Made by a program: the position numbers and the translations under genes. Under the pieces are notes generated by a model. The model worked only from the letters and a program-made list of their open reading frames with translations, made no database searches and was not told the origin of the DNA. Positions 53,922 to 64,000 of a stretch of 64,000 bases of DNA are shown in pieces (position 1 is the first letter of the stretch; every line of letters starts with the position of its first letter). Source of the DNA: Euptelea pleiosperma (lineage: Eukaryota > Streptophyta > Magnoliopsida > Ranunculales > Eupteleaceae); contig CM068543.1 in NCBI GenBank assembly GCA_035048495.1, positions 24,417,751 to 24,481,750 of the forward strand, in the 5' to 3' direction.

Positions 53922-55429
53922 CAAACATGTCCAAATGGACAATTCAAGAATCAACAGCAGACAATTACTCATCACCACAAACAAGATAAAAAAGTTATTC
54001 ACTTCATCGAATTTAGTCTCACATGAGAAGCAAACGTCATAGTTTACAGCAAATCTATCCTATATAGGTGATAAGACAATTGTCACACAATGATTCTTGA
54101 ACGGAAGATTTAAGGTTCAATAGGATACCTTATAAGAAATTAAAGACTGCATCTCCGATAAGATTAAAGAGTTTAATCAGGCCATATACAGTGCGTATAT
54201 GCTGTGTGCAACCTCTTATCTTTGATAGAGTCTGCAAGATCTCATGCTTAATGCTAGTGCTTTGTGCGAATGTGAATTATGTTAGTCCTCTTATGTTTCA
54301 ATAAGTACCAAATAAAAGTAAGATAGGTGACTAATTAAAACAAGATAATCATAGACAAATGTTATGAGACATCAGGAAGCAATTAATAATATGTACTCTA
54401 GTTACAAGAATCACAAAAACCAGATACAATCAATTAAGGAGATGGAAAATTCATAGCATGAATGAAATTACTTGACTATAAATTAAAAGAAATGACAACA
54501 TGTATAATGAGCAAATCTATTAACAATATTCAATGATGAAATACAACCAAATGGGCAATCAAAAATAAGTTACAACTTACAAGAGAAGCTATAAAGACAA
54601 GCTATAAGAGAATCAATACAAAACTCATACGAATGAACAAATACAATTCACAAGTGAATGACCATCCTTAAGTGAATGTTGACCATCCTATAAAAAAGAC
54701 AAGACATGTACATCAATGATCAAATAGGTATAAAAAAGAGATGACTAGTCTTAATTTCATTAGGTAGATAACTTAGGATTTTGGGGAGCCTCTCTACACA
54801 GACTATGGAAGAGTGAACGAAACACTCGCGACCGTTGATTTATAACATAATTTCTCAAGTCCAAGGTTTAGAAGACATCCATGATTTGCCTCTAAAATTA
54901 TATTGAGCATCATATATTTATATAGGGTCAAGTTAACTATAGTTAAGTTTACTTTAATTTGCAAAGAGGGATTTGCGAACATGAGTACTAAATGTCAATA
55001 TTCTTAATATTTTTAGCCTCTCAAGACACATATGATATTAATATACATGAGATAAAGATCTAGTTAAGAACATTTTAAGCCTCTTAAGACAAATATGGCC
55101 TTCACCCTACTTTAAGTGTTTAAGGTAGGGCAGGGTTGGAGATGCTCTAACAAAAGCACTCGGGGTCAGGATAAACTAACAAGTAATTGCAAAAAGGAAA
55201 TCAAAAGTCTCCAAGAGACATATGACATCAAATATCTCAATCTAACTACATAAATATACTGAAAATTTGTCATCTTATATACTAAAAATACATACGCAAT
55301 GGACAATATTAAAAAAACTTAGTTCAATGGTAACATACATCATTCAACATCCTATGCAATACATACATTGTCTTAAAGTTTTAAATTATTGTGTCCTATT
55401 ACAGGTTTTAAGTAGGACTGTGTTGTTAA
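53922..55429. other. AT-rich interior of CACTA element, no gene recognised
   Basis: Both strands were checked for Transposase_21 (TNP2) motifs and none were found. TTGGAGATGCTCTAAC near 55137 resembles a MITE terminus, but no partner was located. Confidence 0.4.
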
Positions 55430-56710
55430 ATATCCATGCTGTCAATGGGTCCAAAAGAGTGTGCTAGAAACCAAAAATCAACCTGATTAGTGATTTCTAA
55501 GCGTTGGATTAGAGTCACTTTCATGGGTTGATTTAAGCGTGGGAACTTGAGCATTATTTGGGCCACAAGATCGAAAGGTTTGCAATCACTGATTTCAAAA
55601 CTTTGGATCTTTGTGCTTAAATCCAACAATAGAAATCACCAATCAAGGTGGATTTTTGTTGTATATATCAATATCCATGTAGTCAGTGGGTCCAAAAGAG
55701 TAGGAAAGAGACCAAAAATCAGCCTGACTAATGGTTTCAAACCATAGGATCGTTGTACCCCAAATAATGCTCAATAATGCTCAAATTCCACAGTTAAAAA
55801 TCAACCCATGAAAATGACTCCAATTAAACAATTAGAAACACTAATATGGCTAATTTTCCTCCAGCCATTTAGCACTTTTATAGGATTGATTGTAGCCATG
55901 GGATTCAAGCATGTCTTTTGCATATATTTTGGGCTCTTAAACCAATGCCCAGAAATTAAAAAACCAAGTTGATTTTTGGTATGCACAATCACCTAGGGGT
56001 GGGGTAAACATCCATGGGGTCAGTAGCCATGTGGCCAAGGCCAGCTCTACCTAAAGGCCACTAAGGCTGTAGTCTAAGGCCCACAGATAAGATAAAGCCC
56101 CCAGCACAGGTCCCACTACATTTTTTTGAGCCTACTAACCACATGGATGTTTAATCCACCCCTTGTTGGATATACAAACCAAAAATCAACCTGCTTGGCT
56201 ATCTTTAGCCATATATTTTAGTACTTTGAGGATTGATTCTAGCCATTGGATTCAAGCATGGTTTTTTGGTAGTATATCCAATGGCTAGAAATCATCGATC
56301 AAGTTGATTTTTAGTATAATAAGTGGAATTGCAAACCAAAAATCAGCTACATTACTGATTTCATACCTTTGGATCTTTGTACCCCAAATAATGGTTAATA
56401 ATGCACAGATTTCACAACTAAAAAATAACCCATAACTCATTGTATGGATGTTTGTCCCAACCTAGGTGAACCTACAAACCTTTGGATCTTTGTTCTCCAA
56501 ATAATGGTCAATAATGCACTAATTCGACAGTTAAAAATGAACCCATAGCAACTGTACAGATGTTTGGCCCAACCTAGGTGAACCTATGGACCAAAAATCG
56601 ATCAACCTGATTATTGATTTCAAACCTTCGGATCTTCCAATAGTAGAAATCACCAATCAAGCTGATTTTTTAGTGTGTAGATCCACCAAGAATGGGGTAA
56701 ACGCAAAAAA
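55430..56710. repeat. Cluster of decayed CCAAAAATCA foldbacks inside the CACTA
   Basis: Four or five partial copies are present (about 55430-55660, 55665-56030, 56100-56320, 56330-56450, 56450-56710). Each has AACCAAAAATCA(A/G)CCTGATT or its inverse TGATTTTTGGT, GGATCTTTGTACCCCAAATA and CAACCCATGAAAATGACTCC words. Non-coding. Confidence 0.6.
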
Positions 56711-56989
56711 TACCCTAATCCATTGATTAGGGTTTTCAAAAGAGGGGGAGTAGCAGTGAGAGAAGAGGGATCGACCATACATCCATACATCCATACGGTC
56801 ACCATTCGATCGCATAGAAATCATTAATCAAGCAACAGATGAAAATGAATCCAATCCAACACATAGAAATGGTTAATCAAGCTAATATATGGTCTATATG
56901 TCTACCAAGGGATTGGCCATTCATCCATACGGTCACCATTCCAAGAAAGGTACCATTTAGGGCATAAAAAAGAAAAAAAAGGTAGAACT

Positions 56990-57110
56990 TACCTCAATGG
57001 TGATGGTGACGGCGACGGAGGACGGAAACAACTATTGTTGATCGGAAACCAAGGGGAAGCAGCGGTGAGAGAAGAGGGGGAGCAGCGACAAGTTTCTCAA
57101 ACAAAGGAGA
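56990..57110 (-). other. Probable 5' leader exon of the CACTA gene
   Basis: On the minus strand a CT-rich leader ends CACCATTGAG|GTAAGTTCTA, a good splice donor (GTAAGT). It lies just inside the right subterminal repeats, where CACTA transcripts start. A diverged duplicate of the leader (GGGGGAGTAGCAGTGAGAGA on plus) lies at about 56745-56775. Inferred from position and splice signal. Confidence 0.4.
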
Positions 57111-57400
57111 ACCGCCGCTATATACTTTTATCCGCAGTTATTTCACTGGCCACAGCTAATTCCTTAACTAATAGCGGCGGTCTGACTAAAAAACGCCGGT
57201 AAAAGAACTTATAGCGGCGCAAAACTTCTTACCGCCGCTAAAAGTCGTCGGTAAAAGGCAAATTTCCCCCCCCCCCAAATTTTCGCGCCAAACTTATAGC
57301 GGCGTTTAGCGTCATGGACGCCGCTAAAACACTCTACAGTGGCGGTTTTTTCGTGGCCACCGCTAAAAGGATGCCGCTAATGTCCAAATTTCTTGAAGTG

Positions 57401-57600
57401 ACTTATAGGCCTCCTAATGAAGCCTATAATGAAAAGTGCTCAAATCTAACCGATAGAATCACCGTCTTGATTGCTTTTTTCTTGTGTAGGTCCACCAAGG
57501 TGTGAGACAAACATCTATGGGTCAGTGGACCTGAAAGAGTGTACCACATGGCACTTTGAGTGACTTCAGTATCAAAATTTTGATACATGAATCTGTATCA
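57401..57600. mobile_element. Right half of the foldback MITE split by the CACTA element
   Basis: After the ACT duplicate the sequence resumes the inverted partner of 45466-45659: AATGAAAAGTGCTCAAATCT, GATTGCTTTTTTCTTGTG, TCAGTGGACCTGAAAGAGTG and ATCAAAATTTTGATACATGA. This independently confirms the CACTA boundary. Confidence 0.75.
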
Positions 57601-57689
57601 TAAGATGAAAGAGTGTACCATGTGGTATGATTACTTTAGACGGCCTGTCCATTGAGTAAAACCTTGATCTCCACTTCAGCCTGTATACT

Positions 57690-58170
57690 ATTGACCCATA
57701 CACTCAATGCTTGGTCCATCCCTAGGAGCAGTGGTAGAGCCAGGGTTTTGATCAAGCGGGGGCAAAATAAAAAAAAATTTGTTAAGGGGGTGTAAAATTG
57801 CAAAAAAAGAAAAAACCAAGAGGAGCAAACCCAAGGAAAACCAAAGGAAAAGGTACTTGGGGAAGTAATAAAAAAAAATTAAAGAAATTATTAAAGTTGA
57901 GGGAGGGCAACTGCCCCCCCCCCCTTGGGCCCTTCCTAGATCTGCCACCGTCTAGGAGGACCTATATGCAAAAAATCAGCCTGATTAGTTGTTTTTAAGG
58001 ATTTGATTGGAGTCATTTTCATGGGTTGATTTTTAACAATAGATTTCAAGCATTATTTGGGGTACTCAGATCAAAAGGTTTGAAATCACTAATCAGACTG
58101 ATATTTGGTATATAGGTCCACCTAGGGATGGGACAAACATCCATATGGTCAGTGGTCTCTAAGAGTATGC
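57690..58170. mobile_element. Foldback MITE interrupted by a hAT MITE
   Basis: The left arm GGTCCATCCCTAGG is cut by the element 57729-57950 and continues AGGACCTATATGCAAAAAAT. The right arm ATAGGTCCACCTAGGGATGG is at about 58112. Confidence 0.6.
57729..57950. mobile_element. hAT-type MITE, 222 bp
   Basis: The ends CAGTGGTAGAGCCAGG and CCTAGATCTGCCACCG are imperfect inverted repeats. The 8-bp duplicates CCTAGGAG (57721-57728) / TCTAGGAG (57951-57958) differ at one base. The interior is A-rich with poly-C. Confidence 0.75.
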
Positions 58171-58212
58171 CATGTGCCTAATACTATTCATCATCATTGA
58201 TGAGGGACATGG

Positions 58213-58391
58213 AGTAAAACTTCTGTCACAATCGGATTGCAAATCACACAATCACAGCCAATGAGTTCTCGGCAGGTACACCTCAAAGCAAAAAGCACAT
58301 GGGTACGTTGCAAAAGCACTTGTGTACGTGCCGAGAAGTCATTGGCTTGTGATTGTGTGATTTACAATTTGTTGTGATAGAAGTTTTAGTT
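58213..58391. mobile_element. Mutator-like MITE, 179 bp, near-complete hairpin
   Basis: Perfect 10-bp duplicates AGGGACATGG lie at 58203-58212 and 58392-58401. Inverted arms of about 75 bp include AATCACACAATCACA and TGTGATTGTGTGATT, and CAATGAGTTCTCGGCA and TGCCGAGAAGTCATTG. The loop is short. A 9-10-bp TSD with long TIRs fits MULE. Confidence 0.8.
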
Positions 58392-58401
58392 AGGGACATG
58401 G

Positions 58402-61400
58402 TGATATTCGCTTAAAAGTGCGTATTTTCTACTATTATCTTCTAAGCGTTTTCACACTCTCCTACGTTAAAATACTCTATTTATCTACTTTTCTACGTAA
58501 GAGTCTCTTTTGTTGCGTAGAACACATTTTTCTAGACGAAATGGTATATTTGCATGCATTAAACACATTTTCGGAACTCTAGATATAAAGTCATTCTGAT
58601 TAAGTCTCATTACGCGCTTCTTTTGTCGCAGAAAATCCGATTGGAGAATTTTAGGGATTGTGGGCCCACAACTGACTGCCAGAGCCTTTGATCAAAGCAT
58701 AGAGAGCCAGTGGATTTAGACTAAAAGATGAAGGTCAAGGACGAGCAGAGCCGGAGATTAAAGCTGATATGAGGAATTTAAAATCCGTGATCAACCATAA
58801 AAAAAATCATCATTAAAGATCAGCAAACCCTGCGGGAGAAGAGGGAACCAACACAGTGGAGTGGCGAAACTGAAGTGCGACCAAGCTAGAAGACTATTGA
58901 ACCTCGTTAAATCATGATCGGAGAAATCTGAAGATAATCACTGGCAAAGATGTGGGCCACAAGGAAACCTTAACAGACGATTTTCCAGATCTGGGATCTT
59001 ATGATCAACTTCAAAAGCTTCTATTCAAGTCTACAATCAAATCTAGAGGAGATCGAGTGGACCAGTGAGCCAGTTAGTAAACCAAGGAACCCTAATTGAA
59101 CCATGCTCGAGTCTAGAAGATCACCACGATATGAAAGCTAAAGAGTTAAAGCCCAGTTTCAAAGACTAAAAGCCCAAGAGCGATTTTGTCAAGGTTGATC
59201 AACGGCCATTATTAGTGGAAGATCTTGAGTATAAGCCCGGACGTTGGCCACGACATCAGACCAAGTTGTTTAACCGTATATATTGGGTAATGGACCAATT
59301 GGTGGCTGCCACGTGGTTGGCCCAAGTTGGAGATCATAGATGCGAGCCATGTTGATGGGCCAAATTTGTTGTTGGACTTTGGGCCGAGTTGCTAGATATC
59401 AAGAAGCAACACAGGATGAGACAAATCAAGGAAGCAAGGCACCCATGAAGCAAGGAATGAATGGTTGGGATTTGTAATACACATATGATAGAAAGTGATG
59501 GTCTTCAAAATCTAACAAACAAGAACGATGGTCCTTACAAAAGAAAAGAATTTGATTCCACTTAAGATGGATGGACATGAGAAGAGAAAGGATACAAGTG
59601 GACTAAATTAAAGAAGGTTGCTGAAATATTTTCCTACAATAATGATTTAAGGAAAGAAGGTGGCATGGACGATCATATAGAAGGAGGAGTGTTTTTGGCA
59701 TGGAAGTGGGGTCCACTTCCTTAACACATGGATCAACAAGAAATGCTTCAAAGAGGGAGGATGCCCTAAGCACTATAAGAAAAAAGAGACAGTCATATCT
59801 TTGGAGGAGGCCTCTTTCTCATCCCATCTCATTCTCTCATCTCTTTCACCAATTAAAGAGGACGGCCTGCAACCTCTTCTCCGGTCACAACCGGCAACAG
59901 CAAGCCACCACCATCATCTCTACCGCCTCCCTCTCTCCCCTTTCTTCCCACGATCTCTACTGCCCCACGTCCATCCACGTTTGAGGTCTCTTCCGCTCGG
60001 AACCTCACAACTGCCCCCATCTCTCTGCCCCATTCCAGACGTTCTTCTCTCTCCCTCAAGTTCTTCAAATCTGAAAACCGTCCTCACCATTAAAAAAAAA
60101 AGAGAAAACCAGAAAAAAAAAAAAAGAAGGGGGGAAGAAAAAGAAGAGGAGAAGGAGAGTCTCCTTTTCGGTCTCTTGCTGCTGTTGCTCCCCTCAACCA
60201 ACGTGCAACCTTTCTCCACCGCCTCCATTACCGCAGTTGCAGAGTTGCAGGTCTGCAACTCCGGCCGGCCGAACTGATCTTCTTCTCCCTTTCCTACCTG
60301 CAACCTCACCTAAGACGTTGCTGCATTTCTCTTTCCTTCTCTCCATTCCACAAGGAAACCCACACCACTGTGCATCCAACTTACGCCCACCGTTCCACAC
60401 TGAAACACACACCTGTGTGCACACTCCCCCCTCTCTCCACTCACTTTTCTCCTTTCCATCGAGCCAGCAGCAACTCCTGGCGATCGCCCCATCTCTTCTC
60501 CGCGTCTTCATTCAAAAAACCAGGCCGCCCATGGTTGCAGCCGTGACTGCAACTCCCACCTACAACTTGTAGCTCCGGCGACCACCATTAACGCCGGAGC
60601 AATCTGATATTTCTTCAAAGCGTGGAGTTTCCCTATTGTGCTAGCTTAACTCATGGCCGAGAACTTCTCCTACAGCAGATCGGCCATTCCATTTGGATGT
60701 TCTTCACGGACTCCCCTTTGAATGCCGTCTTCAACTCCCACCGACCTGCAACTCACTGGCCGGACCATCATCTCCATTGCGAACCAGCACCCAATGATTC
60801 ACATCTGCTCTGCTCCTCCCGTGGATTGTCTCAACTGGATCATGGACAACCTGGTACACATCTGAGTCCTTGCTGCCTCCATTCTCACCACCAGCCGTCC
60901 ACGATCCAGATCTCCAACACCACCATTCACTGCTGCATCACTTCTCCACTTACCAAACCGCCTGCAAGTCCCTCTAACAGCAACGTCTTCATCCTCCTTG
61001 GAGTCATAATCGCACCACCAGCAATCTCAAAACGATTACTCCTCATTCTACACCAAGACTTGGCCAAACCCCCTTCTCATGGCCAACCTTTCCATTCTAC
61101 CAACCATTGGCCAATCTCCGGTAAGTTTCAAAGGTGAAAAACTTTCTCTCTTTAGATTTCTCTATCTAGTTCTCTCTTCGCTATATCTCTCTAGACCTTT
61201 CTAGCATCACTTTCTCTCTCCCCCATAGTTTCTCTCTCTAGGTTAGCCTTCTTTGATATTTCTCTCTCTACTTTTTCTCATTTCTCTCTCTAATTTTTAT
61301 GGCTTTCTAGAATATTTTTGAATTTAATTTGATTTTGTAAGACTCATTGAGGATGAATAAAATTGTTATTTTTGCATTTGTTAATTTACTTTTGTGTTTT

Positions 61401-61665
61401 TGGTTGTTTGTGGTAATTTCTCTCTCTAAAAATCACTAAGCATGTTTTAAATCGCTTCACCATTCTCACCCCACCACAATTTCTAAGATAAATCCGTTAT
61501 TTCATGTTCATGAGACGCGCGAACTAACCCCGAGTGCGGATCGACATCCGACACGAATCTCTATACAAATATCTCTGAATTTTACAGGATAAAATCGGAT
61601 AAAATTATAAATGTGTTGATTCTAGGGTTTCCGTAACCAACGACGCGGAGAAACCTTACTTTCAC
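58402..61665 (+). repeat. LTR-like retroelement repeat, plus orientation
   Basis: This is a candidate long LTR of a Ty3-gypsy-type element. It has a TG start near 58402 (TGATATTCGCTTAAAAGTGC), a TATA-like CACTATAAGAAAA at 59769, CT-rich downstream sequence and AATAAA at about 61357. Its conserved 3' end, GTGCGGATCGACATCCGACA ... TTTCCGTAACCA, ends at about 61650. The 3' 500 bp match 62215-62650 in inverse orientation. Borders are uncertain. Long open frames here (59801-60277, 60622-61137) are CT-rich and do not resemble any family. Confidence 0.45.
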
Positions 61666-62214
61666 ATGGGCATGCCAGACAACCTGAACTGTGAAGGGGC
61701 ATTTAATGAGGGAAGGTTTTGTCACAACTGTAGGTGGCACTACGGTTTTTGCTTTATAATAGTACTAGGGGAATGCCACGTGCAATGCACGTGCACCTTA
61801 AACATGGCACACTCTTAGAGATCACTAACCGTATCGATGTTTGGCCCATCCCTAGGTGGACCTACATGCAAAAAATCAGCCTAATTTGATTTTAAAGGAT
61901 TTGATTGGAGTCGGTTTCATGGGTTGATTTTTTACCATAGATTTTGAGCATCATTTGGGGTACTCAGATCCAAAGATTTCAAATCACCAATCAACATGAT
62001 ATTTGCTATATAGGTCTACCTAGGGATGGGATAAACATCCATACGGTTAGTGGCTTGTAAGAGTGTGTTATGTGGCTTATATTATGGTGATGAGGGACAT
62101 TGACGTGCTGGACAACCTAAACTGTGAAAGGCCTACTCCAACCATAGTTCGAAGTCTCGGGATCGGTTGTCGGATCGGCCACCGCCGATCCTGATCCAGT
62201 GAAAATAGTGTTTT
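61666..62214. other. Spacer between inverted LTR-like repeats, with a foldback MITE
   Basis: A CCAAAAATCA-family foldback spans about 61800-62085 (ACACTCTTAGAGATCACTAA ... GGCTTGTAAGAGTGTGTTAT). Short direct repeats CAACCTGAACTGTGAA (61681) / CAACCTAAACTGTGAA (62114) flank it. A GATCGG MITE fragment starts at about 62148. No gene. Confidence 0.5.
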
Positions 62215-64000
62215 TCCGCGTCGCTGGTTACGGAAATCCTAATTTCAACACATTTGTAATATTATCCGATTATCCTGTAAAATTAAGAGATTCTGTATAG
62301 GGATTCGTGTCGGATGTCGATCCGCACTCGGGATTAGTCGGGTTAGCGCAATAATGACATAAAATGACGGGAAATTTGCAGAGAATGGAACATAATTTTA
62401 TTCAAATCAACTTTATTTAATCAAAATTGTCTTTTACAGCAAAAATCTGACAAAATAACTAAACTAGAAAGCATTTTAATAAGAGAGGGAGGTAGAGAGA
62501 GAAACTGAAATGAGGGAGTATTCCTAGAGAGAGAGAACTAGAGAGAGAAAGGAAAATCTAAAGAGTCTAGAGAGAGAGAGAAATAGAGAGATAAAGAGGA
62601 AAAATAAGAGAATTAGATGGAAAGAGAAATAGAGAGAGAAAACTCTTACTTGAAGAGGAGAGATCGTGAGCATGTGCAGCACCTAGAAGAGGGAGGTGTT
62701 GATCGGTGCACCTGCAAATGGAAGGTGCAAGAAGGCAGCAGCACATCTCATGCTTGTGGCACATTGGTAGAGAAGGGAGGAACCACCCCTTTCAGTCCGG
62801 TGGAGAAGAACTCATGGTGGTACCTCCTGGAGAGAGGATCTTATCGGAGTAGCGGATTCGGCCGGCTATGGAGCAGGGTGCAACGGTGTTAGGAGAGGGT
62901 GGAGTTGTTGGACGTGTAGCAGGTGTTGATTGAGACGATGAGGTCTGCAACGGTGCAGCCACTCATCTTGGACGAGCCGTGGAGATGGTGGCCCTGCTAG
63001 GTGGTGGTTGGCGGTGATGGATGGAGAAGGAGGCGCTGACTGTTGGTGGCACTCGGGCTCGTGGGCGTGGTGTCCAACAGATGTTGGAGAGACGTGGGCA
63101 GCAGCCTGGAATGATGAAGTGGGTGGACCGGTGGTGGTTCAGGTGTGGATGCCTTGCTGCTGGAGATGAAGAACGTGAAGGAGTTGCAGGCGTTAATGGT
63201 GGTGAGAAGAAGAACCAGTCCGGCAGGTGAAGGAAGACGGTGGTGGAAGGGAACGGTGCAGGCGGTGCTAGTGGTGAAGGAGGGGGCGTTGCCGGAGAGA
63301 AGAGGAGGGAGAGGCGGTGCAACCTTTAGAAGGGAACAGGTGTGAGTGCGCGAGGATAGAGCATTGGGCGACCGGAATTGCAGGTGGAGGGCGGTGTGCA
63401 GCGATGGTGGAGTGTCTTGTGGGCAGTGTGCAGCAGCTCGAAAGGTTGCTGTTCGTGGCAGCAGGCAGTGCTACGCACTGGTGGAGCACGAGCAGGTCAT
63501 GGAAGAATAAGACAAGTGAGAGGACAGAAGCTCGCCGGAAAAGACGAACCAGTCCGGCGAGCTTCAAGATGAAGAAGAAGAAAGACAAGAAGCAGAAGAA
63601 GAAGAAGAAGAAGAAGAAGAAGAAGAAGAAGAAGAAAATGAAGAGGAAGAAGAAGGATAGGAGGACAGGGGGAGAAGGACGTGCTGGCGGTGGTGTGTGA
63701 AGACGACGACCGGAGTTGCTGTCTGCAACTCCGGCGACGATGCAGACGAAGAAGAAGACGAAGAAGAAGAAGAGAAGAAGAAGAAGAGAAGAAGAAGAAG
63801 AAGAAGAAGAAGAAGAAGAAGAAGAAGAAGAAGAAGAAGAAGAAGAAGAAGAAGAAGAAGAAGAAGAAGAAGAAGAAGAAGAAGAAGAAGAAGAAATAGA
63901 AGAAGAAGAAGAAGACGGCGCCCACTCGCCGGAAGAATCCGCCGGAAGAGAGAAGAGGTGGAAGGGAGGAAGAAAGAAGAGGGAAAGAGGGAGAGAGAGA
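62215..64000 (-). repeat. LTR-like retroelement repeat, minus orientation (runs off the window)
   Basis: The inverse of the left repeat begins at its conserved 3' end (GGTTACGGAAATCC, GTGTCGGATGTCGATCCGCA) and continues through a GA-rich region. Homology to the left repeat is clear over about 62215-62650 and fades after that. CAACTCCGG words occur in both. Confidence 0.5.
63741..63918. repeat. (GAA)n microsatellite, long
   Basis: Nearly pure GAA/AGA over about 178 bp, with a second shorter run at 63590-63640. Open frames over it (poly-Lys, poly-Phe) are artefacts of the repeat. Confidence 0.9.

Larger units (their letters stand above)
45660..57400 (-). mobile_element. CACTA (En/Spm) DNA transposon, 11.7 kb, complete termini
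   Basis: The left end is CACTACATGAAAATAGGGCA. The right end, read inward, is CACTTCAAGAAATTTGGACA. The target duplicate ACT lies on both sides (45657-45659 and 57401-57403). Subterminal repeats are TAGCGGCGG/CCGCCGCTA words at 45680-46070 and 57110-57385, as in plant CACTA elements. The genes it carries read on the minus strand, with a probable 5' leader exon near 57000-57110. I find a Transposase_24-type gene but no TNP2/Transposase_21 catalytic gene, so it is non-autonomous in its present form. The contents include a 179-bp minisatellite array, a nested CACTA end, and fragments of a host acetyl-CoA carboxylase gene. Confidence 0.88.

Noticed and set aside
53590..55429. Search for the TNP2/Transposase_21 gene of the CACTA element
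   Set aside because: No matching motif in any frame; the stretch is AT-rich with short frames only.
59801..61137. Open frames of 158 and 171 codons in CT-rich DNA
   Set aside because: Low-complexity Pro/Ser/His composition, no known motif, and they lie inside an LTR-like repeat.
61770..61805. CACGTGCAATGCACGTGC palindrome as a Helitron or regulatory hairpin
   Set aside because: No paired Helitron 3' end (CTRR with hairpin) nearby; left unassigned.
63497..63925. Open frames of poly-Phe and poly-Lys over the GAA tract
   Set aside because: Pure microsatellite translation with no family features.

Overview
The window is nuclear DNA from a flowering plant. It has spliced genes with GT-AG introns, plant-specific gene families, and a dense load of plant transposons. 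The CDS sequences and the many foldback repeats with a CCAAAAATCA core suggest a woody basal angiosperm or magnoliid. That placement is inference and weak.

Layout. (1) 1-1133 is the 5' end of a minus-strand Ty1-copia element (PBS, 341-bp LTR, start of gag). (2) 1134-16148 holds DECAPPING 5 (DCP5), plus strand, with seven exons visible; exon 1 lies off the left edge. Its introns carry an intact TRIM with perfect TSD, RTE and L1 LINE remnants, and several hAT-type MITEs. (3) 16263-36322 is a large direct tandem duplication (unit A about 9.0 kb, unit B about 11.0 kb). Its junction shows 5 bp of microhomology (TTTGT). Each unit has a decayed CYP71-type P450 pseudogene and an intact 3-exon, 321-residue clavaminate-synthase-like (TauD/TfdA) Fe(II)/2-oxoglutarate dioxygenase, all on the minus strand. 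Unit B gained later material, including a hAT MITE whose empty site survives in unit A. (4) 37042-38059 is a 4-exon universal-stress-protein-like gene, plus strand, with overlapping uORFs. (5) 38577-45659 is a cluster of MITEs and foldbacks with no gene. (6) 45660-57400 is an 11.7-kb CACTA (En/Spm) element with a perfect 3-bp TSD, inserted in the middle of an older foldback MITE. It contains a 12-copy, 179-bp minisatellite, a decayed Transposase_24 (Ptta/En/Spm) gene, and a second CACTA end nested inside that gene. Between them lie intron-containing fragments of a cytosolic acetyl-CoA carboxylase (ACC1) gene, so this looks like a gene-capturing 'Pack-CACTA'. (7) 57401-64000 holds more MITEs, then two LTR-like repeats in opposite orientation whose conserved 3' ends face each other, ending in a long GAA microsatellite.

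The host genes do not form a pathway. DCP5 acts in mRNA decapping and P-bodies, the dioxygenases are soluble non-heme iron enzymes of unknown substrate, and the USP-like protein is a small nucleotide-binding-fold protein. The most informative content is structural: a datable segmental duplication and a multi-level transposon nest carrying captured ACC1 exons. All similarity statements are by eye from recognised families; no search was run.
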